Part shown: piece after piece, positions 31,942-43,256 of the stretch
How the letters are laid out: every line of letters starts with the position of its first letter
Numbering within the stretch: the first letter of the stretch is position 1
Source: Procambarus clarkii
Taxonomy: Eukaryota; Arthropoda; Malacostraca; Decapoda; Cambaridae
Length of the DNA stretch: 64,000 bases
Assembly (NCBI RefSeq): GCF_040958095.1
Contig: NC_091217.1
Span: forward strand, 12,762,215 to 12,826,214
Direction: 5' to 3'
Made by a program: the position numbers and the translations under genes
The notes under the pieces: model-generated
The model's input: the letters and a program-made list of their open reading frames with translations, nothing else
Told to the model about the DNA's origin: nothing
Databases searched by the model: none

Positions 31942-33741
31942 ATGTCTGCTGATGTGGCAGAAGAACTGGTCTTTCACTGTACTGATGATCGGTTCTTTTT
32001 AGAGCCGGTGAACTCCAAGCAACTCTTGGTAATTGATCGGATAAGCCATGAAATCACACTTGAGGAAAATAATGGTCAGATCCCCTTCAGTGCTTCAAGG
32101 AAGACTGTGTATGGGGTGGTTGGAATTATTCATCTGGTAGCTGGACCATATCTAATTTTAATTACTAAGAGGGTGAAAGTTGGAACTTTAAATAAACAAA
32201 CAATATGGCGTCTTGCAGATACTCAGATTGTACCCTATGCCAGGTCAACCGCCTCACTAACTGCTGAACAAAAAGTATACAATGACAAGTATTTAGCTAT
32301 GGTTCAGCAAGTTTTGTCAACTCCATATTTTTATTTCTCATACACATATGATTTAACACATACTCTACAGAGACTTTATTACACAGCAGAAGATTTCTTG
32401 CAGATGGCATTGCATGAGCGTGCTGATGTAAGATTTGTTTGGAACCAGCACTTGCTCAGAGACCTGTGTGTTCAGCCAGAAATAAGTGCATTCTGCCTCC
32501 CTCTGGTTCATGGCTTCATTTCCATTAAGCCGTGCAGCATCAATGGAGAGTGGTTTACATGGACACTGATATCTCGTCGAAGTGTATACCGTGCAGGAAC
32601 ACGTATGTGGATGAGAGGCATTGATTATGAAGGTACTGTTGCCAATTATGTTGAAACTGAACAGATAATTGAGTTTAGAGATTTCAGGTCATCATTTGTA
32701 CAGATACGTGGGTCAATTCCCCTTCATTGGACTCAAGAGCCTAACCTTAGATACAAACCTAGCCCTGTAATTAGTAATTCCAACCATGAAGAGGCTTTTA
32801 CACGGCACTTTGAATCTCAAGTACTGTGCTATGGAAAGCAAGTTGCAATAAACCTAATAGATCAAAAAGGGATTGAAGGTAAGCTGCATGAAGCATTTAA
32901 GCATTTGATTACAACTAGTATCAGGCAGATGATAAGAGACAATGTTAAATATGAATATTTTGACTTTCATCATGAATGTCGTAAAATGCGCTGGGAACGT
33001 CTAAGCTTCCTAATGGATCGTGTGGAACCCGATAGAGAAGCCATGGGTTATTTCTTATTTCGAGATGGAGTAGTTCTTTTGGAACAAGAGGGTGTTTTTC
33101 GCACCAACTGTATAGATTGCTTAGATCGTACTAATGTGGTACAGTCCATGCTAGCCAGAAAGCAGCTGCAATCTGTCTTAACTCGAATGGGAATTCTCAG
33201 TGAAAATCAGAAAATAGAGGATCAGTTCTCATTTGAAATTGCTTTTAAGAGTGTTTGGGCGGATAATGCTGATTTTTTAAGCATTCAGTATTCAGGGACT
33301 GGTGCATTAAAGACAGATTTCACTCGCACTGGAAAGAGAACTCATATGGGTCTTCTGAAAGATGGATGGAATAGTGCCATTCGATACATAAAGAACAATT
33401 TCTTTGATGGTGATAGACAAGATGCTGTGGATCTCTTCCTTGGCAAATATCAAGTAGAGTCAGGTGAGGGTGCGTCACGTCCCTGCCCACTGAAGGAAAA
33501 CAGAGACCCTAGATTGCTGTTCCTACCAGGGGCAGTTTTTATTTCTCTACTGATGGTGTTTGCATGTATTTTGCTACCCTCTGATTATACATCATTTACA
33601 CTCTTATCCCTTCTCTTCTGGGCAGCCATGACTGTGGTTGCTGCGATTGCTACACTCATGCAAGGCCGGCAGCTTGTTAATGCACCACGCTTGAGTTTAT
33701 CTACACTCAAAAACCTCACAGCTCCCCCTAGAGTTGGGTAG
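31942..33741 (+). CDS. SACM1L: Phosphatidylinositol-3-phosphatase SAC1 (SACM1L), intronless coding region
   Basis: A SAC1 lipid phosphatase of 599 residues (human about 587). The family removes the phosphate of PI4P, and of PI3P, in ER and Golgi membranes. The SAC domain covers about residues 60-450: FGILGxIHLVAG-like VYGVVGIIHLVAG, then YDLTHTLQRLYYTAEDFLQM, ERADVRFVWNQHLL, LISRRSVYRAG, RGIDYEGTVANYVETEQII, and the catalytic FRTNCIDCLDRTN with Cys390 and Arg396 (C-X5-R). GTGALKTDFTRTGKRTHMGL follows. Two membrane spans lie at about 527-546 and 553-573. Start chosen at 31942 because homology begins there and a splice acceptor lies 24 bp upstream. Odd points: no introns in 1.8 kb, in a genome with a six-exon 20-kb neighbour, and the C-terminus (NLTAPPRVG) lacks the dilysine ER-retrieval signal of vertebrate SAC1. 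All catalytic residues are present and the frame is intact, so it is probably functional. Confidence 0.97.
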   Translation: MSADVAEELVFHCTDDRFFLEPVNSKQLLVIDRISHEITLEENNGQIPFSASRKTVYGVVGIIHLVAGPYLILITKRVKVGTLNKQTIWRLADTQIVPYARSTASLTAEQKVYNDKYLAMVQQVLSTPYFYFSYTYDLTHTLQRLYYTAEDFLQMALHERADVRFVWNQHLLRDLCVQPEISAFCLPLVHGFISIKPCSINGEWFTWTLISRRSVYRAGTRMWMRGIDYEGTVANYVETEQIIEFRDFRSSFVQIRGSIPLHWTQEPNLRYKPSPVISNSNHEEAFTRHFESQVLCYGKQVAINLIDQKGIEGKLHEAFKHLITTSIRQMIRDNVKYEYFDFHHECRKMRWERLSFLMDRVEPDREAMGYFLFRDGVVLLEQEGVFRTNCIDCLDRTNVVQSMLARKQLQSVLTRMGILSENQKIEDQFSFEIAFKSVWADNADFLSIQYSGTGALKTDFTRTGKRTHMGLLKDGWNSAIRYIKNNFFDGDRQDAVDLFLGKYQVESGEGASRPCPLKENRDPRLLFLPGAVFISLLMVFACILLPSDYTSFTLLSLLFWAAMTVVAAIATLMQGRQLVNAPRLSLSTLKNLTAPPRVG

Positions 33742-36700
33742 ATATTCATGGTTGATGTGCAAATGTAGCTAGTCTTATCTTCATACGATCAGTAGTGTGT
33801 ATGCATGTGTGCTTGAGTGCATGCATTTAATCATGTTTGTACTGGGTATGGTCATGTGTTCATGTGTGCCTACTGGGTATGTTCATGTGTGTGTGTGTAC
33901 CCAGAAATTGTTATGTGTCTGGCTATATATTTCATGCATACACACAATGCACATTTGCTTATGGACACGTACAAATTTGGCTTTGCATTTCGTGAATGGT
34001 ACAGTATATAATTTTGAACAGTAATCATAAATTATGAATCTAGCGTGTCAGTATTTAATGGAATCGGGAAAAAATTGGTCATGCTATGAAAGGTTTTGAA
34101 TATTGAAGTGGCATACTTTTTGATGAAATGCATTTTTTGCTATACATTACTGCAAAGGACCATCCACTAAATATATAATAGTGTAATTGAGGCTTTATTT
34201 TCTAGTGTAACAAATGTACACATATGAGCCTGCTTGAATGTTTGAGAAAGACCATTGCCTTGTTATCTATTGTTCCAAAGGAGCTACAAATGCTAAGATT
34301 TAGGGGTGCCATGAGTAATCTAATATTTTGGGATTATTGACTTATAACCACTTTGTGCATGACCTTTTTTGTGTTGATTGTCATTGTTTGAAGATAAAAT
34401 ATTATACAGAATTTCAGGGCTTGATTAGGTTTAGTGACTGAAAGGGTAATGCTGTAGAAGGTTACCATAGGAGAAATGTATATTGTCAGTAATATATAGC
34501 TCATCTGACTTAGGAAATGAAACTTTACATGATGGTGAGTGATAGCATAGCTACATGGTGACTGAATTGTAATAATTTCAAATGTCAATGAAGGATCTCC
34601 AATTTATGGTAATGAAATTTGTAAGTATACTATGATTTAGTGGTTTTAATGCACTGATGTTTTTATTCTTTAAAGTGCATTATACAATATTTTAAATTTC
34701 TTGTTACATTTAGAATTCTCTTACTGGGTACAAGCAATGCTAATTATTTTAACTAGCCATGTTGTTGAATACAGCATATTATATTGTACCATCATTCATG
34801 ACATCATTAACTTGATGTGGTGTATGAATTCTGCATTTTAATAGTTCAATAAGCCTTGAGTGAAAACGAAAAAATAATAATTGTAAGTGGTTATTGTATA
34901 ATGGTTTTCAAGAAAGTTACTGTTGTAAATGAATGATGGTTCTCAGCAACACACAGTCATTCCAACATTCAAACAAATATCAAATAATATAACAACAGAA
35001 AATAGTTTTTAGGATAAGTATATTGCAATGTCTTGTTAGCACTTTTTTCTGTCCATTTTGTGAAGCACTACACACATGATTTTCTGCTGATTATTATTGT
35101 ATTATGAATTATTTTGCAAATTAAAAAGTTCAGTACTGTATTTTAATTTTTTTTTTATTTTAGGGCCACTGAATACAAATTAATATATTAAGATTATATG
35201 TAAACTAGTATGTCTTAAATAACCAGCCTGTTTTGGTTTATATGAGAAGCTTATTCTACTAGAACAATTTACAACAGTATTGTTCCATTATTTAATGCTC
35301 TGTCTTACCACAGTTGAAGACTTTTTTTTATCTATTAGCAAATTCTTTGAATGATAAGAAACCTGTGGTACTAGTTCTTGATGAGTTAATAGTGAACTGT
35401 TGACACAGTATACTCTTATGTTAAACAGTCTCTCTAAGTTCCGAGGAAAGAGAGAGAGAGAGAGGGAGAGCACAGATTTTATATTAATATGTAAAGGACT
35501 TGTATTTTTTACACTACCACTTGTCATGTATGGTCATATATTCCTCAATGAAAGTAATTCTTGCAGTATGTAGTCTTAGCATGTTAAGAGGGATCACCTT
35601 GACGTATGCAATAGCTTGGCGCTCATCAGTCTTGTCATGTGCTTGCATTTCAGTACTCTTGCAATTTTGAAAGACTTCATTTTAAGGTGTGTATGTGCAC
35701 CAAAGAGAAAGAGAGAGAGAGCAGTATATATATTGTATACTGTATATACTGTACTGCACACAAAAATATGCATACATACGAGCAGTATATGTATTGTATG
35801 CAAGTGCTGAATAGGAAATTACACTAACAATCTGAATTTTATAAAAAAAGATAGGATTTGTCAATTGATTGTTTAATTAACAAAATGTAATTATTTCTAA
35901 ATACTGTATAAACTAACTTAGCAAATTGACATGTCAGTTTTATCATTACTGTACTGTACTGCCCACAATAGGTAAAATTAGGCCTAAGTTGAAAATTCAT
36001 GTAGTAAATATATACTATACTGTACAGTATTAACATTATTAAAGGGGTAAGTAATTAAAAAAACTTATTTGAAAATACAGTATACAATATTGCTCTAGGT
36101 GTGTTAGGCAAAAAGGTCTATGCTAACTAGGCCTAATCATGCAGTTCTGGTTATTAGTTACAACATAGATTGTATATAAATAAATGGAAAAAATGAATTT
36201 TACACACACGCACGTTCTTCACCCTTCCCCCCAAAAAAAGCTAATAAAAACTCAGCCTACCCACCCATATTCTGACACCTCTCTCATTCCCTATCCCCTA
36301 TCTACCTAGATACTGTAAGTATACAGTATTCTCAGAGGTACTGTTCCACAATTGTGTACAATATAATTGCATTCAGAGTCATATTTCAATATGCTGAAAC
36401 TTTTTAGCAGTGTAAGTCAAAATTGCTGAAAAATCAGGTCATTGCTCTCTGAAAATTATTAATTTTATTTTTGTTGAAAACAGCTCAATATGCTAAGAAC
36501 TTCATATTATGTAAATCTATATAACAGATTTTGATTATTCACTTAAGATGTTTAAAAGCTTGCAATGTAAGTAGACAATATTGTAATAATGCACTGAATG
36601 TGTATTTCCTCTCTGCCATGTGATTTAAAGTTTAGCAAACCTTTGCTTATTGTTTGTGGATGTTTTTTATTGACCAAGGTGCACATTTTGAGAGGAAAAA

Positions 36701-36990
36701 AAGCCCAAAGGCTGAGCTTTGGCTCAGGGAGTGGTATTTTGGTTTGCAAAAAGCCTATATGTGCCTTTTCAGATTATGTATAAACATTGCATTTAAATGC
36801 ACACTGACGTGCTTGTGGTATTTTATAACAATCTTTGTAATGCTGTCTTACTTTGCATGCAGTATATTAACACATTGCAAGAGGTGAATGGAGACTGAAA
36901 AGATCGTAGACTGTATAGGCAGCTGACCCTGTGTTTACCAACATTCCTCTACTCTGATAATTGATGCAATAAAGTCTAAAATGAAACAAG
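33742..36990 (+). other. SAC1 3' UTR candidate and AT-rich 3' flank
   Basis: No ORF of note. The first ATTAAA is at about 35121, and AATAAA hexamers occur at 36179 and 36968-36973. Simple GA tracts lie at 35451-35468 and 35705-35720. Where the transcript ends cannot be decided from sequence. Confidence 0.4.
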
Positions 36991-38065
36991 TTGTTGAGTA
37001 AAGCTAAATAAGGTATCATCTTCATCTGAGCACAAAAGCAGTAAAGTTTTTTTTATATAGTAAAGTTATTATAAATGTATTATTATTTATTTCCAAAAGT
37101 TGCTGGTTGGGGTCTAATCTAACAAAGTGTTAGATTTCAATACTGTATATTTACTATAGATGCTATATTATGTTCAGAAATATTGATATTGTCACCAATA
37201 TTCAGGTTCATTGAAGCTGCTTGGGATTTTGTGCAGCGTATCAGTGTTTTGCTTTTCCTGAAATAGTGATAGTCTTACACAACTTTCATCTTATCTCAGA
37301 ATTACTCTTCTATGAGGATACATTCATCTTATCTTAGAATTACTCTTCTATGAGATACAGTACATTCATCTAATCTCAGAATTACTCTTCTATGAGGATA
37401 AAATAATTGGTTTTACCAAACTAGTAATTTCCAACTGTTTTGGTTTAACCACATGTTACATGTTTATTTTTTGGGTTATCAGACACTAATAAAAGAGAAT
37501 TTAAATATTTCAGTTTTCTTTTACATATCCAAAAATGACAGCAGTGTGATCAGTTACTTATTTTATAATAATTTTATTAGTCACCTATGAAAAATTAACC
37601 TTTATTGACTTATTGATTAAAAGTTCTATGATACTGTAACTAGGTCACTGATAAAAGGTTTCAAATAAAAGGAAACAGTCAATAAAAGTACTTAAGAGGA
37701 TACATTATAAAATCTTGATAAAACTCGTGTAAGGATTGAAGCTCGTCTTCCCATTAACTTGGAAAACTGAGCTTGGGGAAAGTGGCATCACCAGAGACAG
37801 GAAGTATCTTATAACCAAATGTTATGAAGATATTTGTGCCAAAGTTATTCTAGAGTAGAACAGAAGAACACTCGACGGATGATTGAAAACAAAAACAAAC
37901 CCATGACTTTGAGATTGTGAGGGTCCCAAAGACAGGCCAGCAGAATGTCGTTGAGAAGCTCTGATCAGACTGGTTGTGTTGTCAGTGATAACACCAACAC
38001 TGACCACAATGGACTCTCAGCATGGTTCTTACTGTGTTTGGGTGGTACATTCCATCTTCATTTAT
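36991..38065. other. AT-rich intergenic DNA with a short tandem repeat
   Basis: At 37284-37400 about three copies of 'tcatcttatctcagaattac'-'tcttctatgaggatac' occur with spacings near 38-43 bp. Nothing else was recognised. Confidence 0.5.
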
Positions 38066-38275
38066 TGCTAGGATTTAGGCTAGATGGTAGAGCGAAGGTC
38101 TCACTTCATGCAGGTCAGTGTTCATTCCCCAATCGTCTAAGTGGTTGAGCATCAGTCCGTCCCCCTGTCCCGTCCCAACTCCTTATCCTAATCCCTTCCA
38201 AGTGCTATTTAGTCACAATCACCTGGTGCTTTTCCCAGATTCTTTTCCCTTCCCTTATTGCTAGGAAATGAACAA
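38066..38275 (+). repeat. tRNA-like SINE (family also at 13876)
   Basis: The tRNA-like start 'gctagatggtagagcgaagg' and B-box-like 'cagtgttcattccccaat' are followed by 'ccctgtcccgtcccaactcc' and 'cctaatcccttccaagtgct'. The B box has decayed from GGTTCGAATCC. Confidence 0.55.
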
Positions 38276-38379
38276 TTCTGGTGCTTTGGTGGAGGCGATG
38301 GGACCTGTGGCCAATGTTCATGGTATTGGCTCTCTCACAGGAGCTGTAGGTGATGGCAGTTTTGTAATTATCTAAGTGT

Positions 38380-39120
38380 AGTTACAGGATGAGCTTGTGT
38401 CCCGTCTTCCCAGCACTTTGTCATATGATGGTTTGAAATTACTGACGGTTTTGGCCTCCACTTTCTCACCTAACTTATTCCAACCGTCTACCGCTGTTTA
38501 CAAAAGTGAATTTTCTTATATTTCTCCGGCAGCTTTGTTTTGTTAGTTTAAATCTATGACCTCTTGTTCTTGAAGTTCTAGGACTCAGGAATTCTTCCCT
38601 GTTGATTTTATAGATTCCTGCGACTATTTTGTACGTAGTGATTGTATCTCCTCTTTTTCTTCTATCTTCTAGTTTTTGCATATTTAATGCCTCTAACCTC
38701 TCCTCGTAGCTCTTGTCCTTCAGTTCTGGGAGCCACTTAATGGCATGTCTTTGCACCTTTTCCAGTTTGTTGATGTGCTGCTTAAGATTTGGGCACCTTA
38801 CAACCGCTGCATATTCCAGCTTTGGTCTAACAAAAGTCGTGAACAATTTCTTTAGTATTTCTCCATCCATGTAATTAAAAGCAATTCTGAAGTTAGAAAG
38901 TGTAGGCTCCTCGCCTACACTTTTGAGTCTACAGAATCGCGTCAATGAAGAGTAGCCATAGGCACAATCAGAGAACACTGAACGTCAGAGGTCCACAGCT
39001 GTTTTAATATCTTGCCAGAAATTATAAGGAGGACTAACCGGGCTGTAGTGGATACGTGAACCTGCGGGCCACTCCAAGCAACAGCCTGTTGGACCAAGCT
39101 CTCATAAGTTAATGAGGAGA
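38380..39120 (-). pseudogene. CR1-like LINE ORF2 C-terminal part
   Basis: An open minus-strand stretch 38978-38475 gives SNFRIAFNYMDGEILKKLFT, FVRPKLEYAAVV, INKLEKVQRHAIKWLPELKD, KSYEERLEALNMQKLEDRRK, TTYKIVAGIYKINREEF and SRTRGHRFKL. This is the RT thumb and tail of a CR1-group LINE. Only one frame change separates it from upstream 'LVDQ'-type 3' repeats. It is 5'-truncated. Confidence 0.75.
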
Positions 39121-39854
39121 AGAACTCTCAGAACCTCACATGGCAAGCGGCCACCGAACTCCATCGTCAATGAGTCATAAATTAAAATTTTAGTTCTTTT
39201 AAATTATATTTTAATGAAGCAAATTACAAATTATTATTAAGAAAATATTTGAAAATAATTGTTATTAAGAACAAGTCTTTATTTGTCTTTTTAAATACCT
39301 TTTATAGTATAGGGCACTAGATATTTATTTTCTAGTGGTTGCGACCTGCATGGCACGTGGGAGCCCCGGTCCACGTTGTTTACTGTGGACCCGCGCCGCC
39401 CAATTGTAAAGAACTTATGTTAATTGTGATCTTTAGTTTCAAGTGAATCAAAAAAAGAAGCCTAAACGTACCAGCGCGCAGGCTAAGGCGGACACCCACA
39501 GAAAACGCCTGACGGCTGCATAACATTTGGAGTTAATTCAAAAAACTTGACAAAGGATGTACTCATGCACGGGACTGGCAGCAGAGTTTAACATCTGCTA
39601 AAGTACAGTAAGTGGGAAAAAAACCCAGACGAAATGTTATTGAAATATGTGAGCACTACAAAATGTGCTACTTCTGGTGCTGCATGCTCGACGAAGGCAT
39701 TATAAAAGCTGCTCAGTATCAACAATCAATGAATGGTGTAGTGTATAAGTGGTTTATTCAGCACCGAACAGTTGGCATTGCAGTGCAATTTAAAGAGCTT
39801 AAAGTTGCAGTAAATAAAAATTGCAATTCAATTAGGTATAAAAGACTTCACAAT

Positions 39855-39950
39855 AAGTTTATTCGTTTATTATGCACCCAATACCCATCTTGTGGACGGT
39901 AGTGGACATGGGATGGGTGGACTGGGATTGAAGCCCGCCAAACACACGCT
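39855..39950 (+). repeat. Dispersed repeat, 'cccaatacccatc..gtggacgg' family
   Basis: Shares 'cgtttattatgcacccaata' with a related block at 40390-40470 (tttattatgtaccttatacc, gtgggcggtggtgg) and at 42310-42400. It occurs inverted at 26320-26370. Its overlap with the transposase pseudogene suggests insertion into it. Confidence 0.5.
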
Positions 39951-40384
39951 GGAACTATGACGTTGCAACAACGTCTGAACAAGGTTTAACGTTTAACAAT
40001 TGTAACAACCAATATAGCAAGTTTTAACAACGTTCTGATACGTCATAAAATGTCATAACAAGATGTAACGACTTTACTACAAGTTGTAACAAGGAGAATT
40101 ATAGGGACCGTTACGTTGTGTGTTTGAAGGGAGGTTCAGTATGACATTTCAAACGCCAAAGAAAATTCTTACGAGGCTTCAGTTGTTAATCCCACTAAAG
40201 TTGAACCCTTCTAGGATAAATTAAATCAGTCCATTGTCAGTAATAATTTAAGCAAATATCAAGTGTATAATGGTGACGAGCCAGGGTTTACGTGGTGAGC
40301 TGGACCCAGTAAATACTTGACTAGTAGGATGCAGAAAAGTATCCCTGGACGACAAATTAGCAAGGAGCAAGCATTGCTCTGTGC

Positions 40385-40500
40385 TAAGTTTAGTTCATTT
40401 ATTATGTACCTTATACCCATCATGTGGGCGGTGGTGGAAAGGGTTACAGAGACACATTATGGGCTCAAGGACTGACTCCCCAAATTCATTTAACTTTTTT
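40385..40500 (+). repeat. Same dispersed repeat, copy interrupting the Tigger pseudogene
   Basis: 'catgtgggcggtggtggaaa' and 'gggctcaaggactgactccc' recur at 42345-42390. It separates the catalytic-D part from the DNA-downstream part of the transposase. Confidence 0.5.
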
Positions 40501-41240
40501 GAAACAAATTTCTTTTAACAATTCATTAAAAAAAAGCTTTTGCAAGGAGGTTAGAGAATTCCAGATCAATAAATGTGGAATGAAGGTCAGTGAAGTTAAG
40601 GCATGTTACTGCTAGATAATGCGTCTTCACACCCCATTTGCAATTTCATGGGATGGAAAAATTAAATGCATGGCGCTTCCACCAAATACAGCCCTGATTT
40701 ATAATTGCTGCTAAACGGGTGTTCTAAACAGTAATGCTTGAAGATGTTTTAGTGGTTTTACCTAGCAAGGAGGAGGTATTGACAGGGAAGGATAGGCTCA
40801 AAGAACACTAGAAAAAAATACACAGGGAAGCAGTTTTCCACTGGGCTAGGCTTGGAATAAAGTGGAAGAAACTGCAATTAAATTTTTGTTAAAGAAACTT
40901 AAAAAAAGAGAGGCCTAGAGGCGAAGCAGCAGTATCTGATCATGAATTCGAAGGGCATGAAAATGTTGGCAATAATTTTGAAGGGTTTGAAGAAAGGGTC
41001 CATATAAGTTTCTGCAGTCTGGTCAGGATGTAGGAGTGAATGATATCAATAAATGGTTAGAAAATGATTACAATCCTAGTTATGAATTGTCAACTGGAGA
41101 ACAGATTGCTTGAAGTGTTCTTGGAAGTGGTGCTCGTTCCACCACGATGGTGGTGAGGCTCTGGCTAAAGGTGTCGTACATCAGTAAAGATTGCAACACA
41201 TTAAGGACCTCGTTGAATATTAAAGAAAAAGTAAATATGT

Positions 41241-42300
41241 GGTTGGAAATTTTTATGTACAGTACACTTCATAATTTTAAGCAGTTCTCAGCATGTTAAC
41301 GAGAGATAATTTGATTCAGATGAAATTGATAAATTAAATATTTCAACTGCCCGTGAAATATCTTTCTCTAGAAGTCATGCTATATTCGTCGATGCTGAAT
41401 TCCCATCAACAGTTAAATCATGCAGTATCCCCAGACGATGAACAAGTCCACTACAGTCTCACCATAGTCCGTGCTACCGGAACTTTTTGTTCCGAGTATC
41501 TGAATCTAAAACAACAACAACGGTGCCGATGATATAAAATACGATTGAAATGCATATACATTAGTGTAAAAGGTGTACAGCACAATACTGTAATTTGTTG
41601 TGTTAACAAACTAAGCCTTGTACATTGAACTGCACATAGTGTAAACAAAGAAATGTTTCACTTGTACAAGTGTGTTACAGCTGATAAGTCAATATTTTGT
41701 ATTCAAGTGGAGTGCGTTCATACACGAATTAGCAGTAGACCCACTGTAATGTGCAGCGAAGGCCTGAAAATAAGTGCATATATATAGTTTTATAAAGTGA
41801 ATGATAGAATCCTTGTACAGTATACTGTCAAGAAGAGTACTATACTACAATGAACAATAGAAAATAAGCGCAGCAGAGGATGATGTAATCTTCACAGCTT
41901 CGTGAAAAGTAAGTCAATTTGCCAATTTTATTATTAAAACATATAATTATGCTTTTTCAACATAGCAGAAAGTCTCTGTAACTGTATATTCTGTCATTAG
42001 CAACTGTATATTCTGTCATTAGCCCCCAAAAAGAGAACTCGTAGGATTTCTTGATTAGTGACAAGGCCCGATCGCCATTGTTTTTCTCTTCGCCACAACC
42101 GGTGTATTGTAACAATAAAAGATATAAAAATACATTACTTCTACAGGGAAAACACAACACATTTCATATTTTTAAAGAGAAGACACTAACAATCATTTAT
42201 TGTTACAAGTGAAATATGTTGCCAGCACTACAAAGGAACTAGTCGATTTTTTCCACCCATCTGGACTTGATCAGACCGTGTTCAAGCATACCGTACAGTA
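41241..42300. other. AT-rich, no gene recognised
   Basis: Short direct repeat 'tctgtcattagcaactgtat' at 41990-42020. No coding signal. Confidence 0.5.
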
Positions 42301-42415
42301 GCCGAGAGTTAGTAATTGTTATGCACCTGATATCTATCCTGAGGGCGGTGGTGGAAAGGGTTAGAGGCACATAATGGGTTCAAGAACTGAATCCCATAGG
42401 TCATTTAGCAAAGCA
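42301..42415 (+). repeat. Same dispersed repeat, third plus-strand copy
   Basis: Contains 'gggcggtggtggaaagggtt' and 'acataatgggttcaagaact'. Confidence 0.5.
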
Positions 42416-42499
42416 AATAACAGTCTTGTGAAGCTAATTACCATTTTTTTATTGCACACACTTGCATGATTCTGGTCCTTCGGATGTGAAGATGACCAT

Positions 42500-42815
42500 G
42501 ACTTCAATATATCAGGCCGAAGATCGGTGGCTGTGTGTCAGATGATGGAGGATGAGACCAGTTTGAGTCCGGAAGGCTCGCCCACACACGGGACATTTAT
42601 GGGTGGGTGTTACTTCATAGGTGGAGGTTGCTGTAGCTTTGCGCGCAATGCGTTTCCTCTGGGCCTCTGCAGTCCATCTATTTTCTGCTGCACGGATCCC
42701 TGTGGTGACTGCTTTTCCAAGTTGGATGGCCATAAGCAAACGACTCCCAAGTATTGGTGTTGATGTCCAAGTCATCTGGGTGAACAATAAACTTACCGCC
42801 TCCGGCGGCAACAAT
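42500..42815 (-). pseudogene. LINE-type ORF2 C-terminal tail with zinc finger
   Basis: Minus-strand reading gives MAIQLGKAVTTGIRAAENRW, TAEAQRKRIARKATATSTYE, then HKCPVCGRAFRTQTGLILHH ending in LTHSHR. A basic region then a single C2H2 finger at the C-terminus is a known ending of some non-LTR retrotransposon ORFs. The N-terminal part is lost. A host zinc-finger exon is a less likely alternative. Confidence 0.5.
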
Positions 42816-42879
42816 CAATCATTTCAAGCAAGGATGGCGGTTACCAAACCAACTATCTATTTTCACAGCTGATTTATAT

Positions 42880-43256
42880 ATATGCCTTATACCAAACTCT
42901 CCAAACAATAACAACATTACCAGTTGGGATATATATGCAATCTGTAGTGACTCCAAGAGTGCGATTCAAGCAATTACGTACTCTATAACAATGCGCAAAG
43001 AGTTTGTTTACCTATGCGTTCAACTTTTTCATGAACATCGGTTGAACAGTTATGACATCTCTATCCAATGGGTCCCAGGGCATTGTGGTATACTCCATAA
43101 TGAACTTGTAGATCAGCTCCTGCGCATTATGTATGATTATCGTTATCTCACGTTGGAGTTCCATCATGTTAAGTTTCCCTGGATAGCAAATCGCATTTCT
43201 AGCTCGATAAAGTATGTGGAAAATCATGCAATGTCTTGTTATATGACGGGATGAAG
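42880..43256 (+). pseudogene. LINE RNase H fragment
   Basis: Plus-strand reading gives AICSDSKSAIQAITYSIT and DISIQWVPGHCGILHNELVD, the catalytic-Asp and 'WVPGHxGxxxNExxD' motifs of LINE RNase H, then a stop at 43252. It is a stand-alone fragment. Confidence 0.7.

Larger units (their letters stand above)
39600..41240 (+). pseudogene. Tigger/pogo-type DDE transposase, broken
   Basis: Plus-strand pieces occur in the canonical order. 39612: GKKPRRNVIEICEHYK (start of a CENP-B-type helix-turn-helix). About 39730: MNGVVYKWFIQHRTVGIAVQ (CENP-B-type DNA-binding segment). About 40260: YKVYNGDEPGFTW-like (catalytic NADETGLxW region, D kept). About 40620: IMRLHTPFAISWDGKIKCM then ALPPNTALIYNCC (LPPNTT). 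About 41040: VNDINKWLENDYNPSYELST (C-terminal WLxxD). Many stops, and another repeat at 40385-40500 interrupts it. The family is the Tc1/mariner-related pogo/jerky group. Confidence 0.7.
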
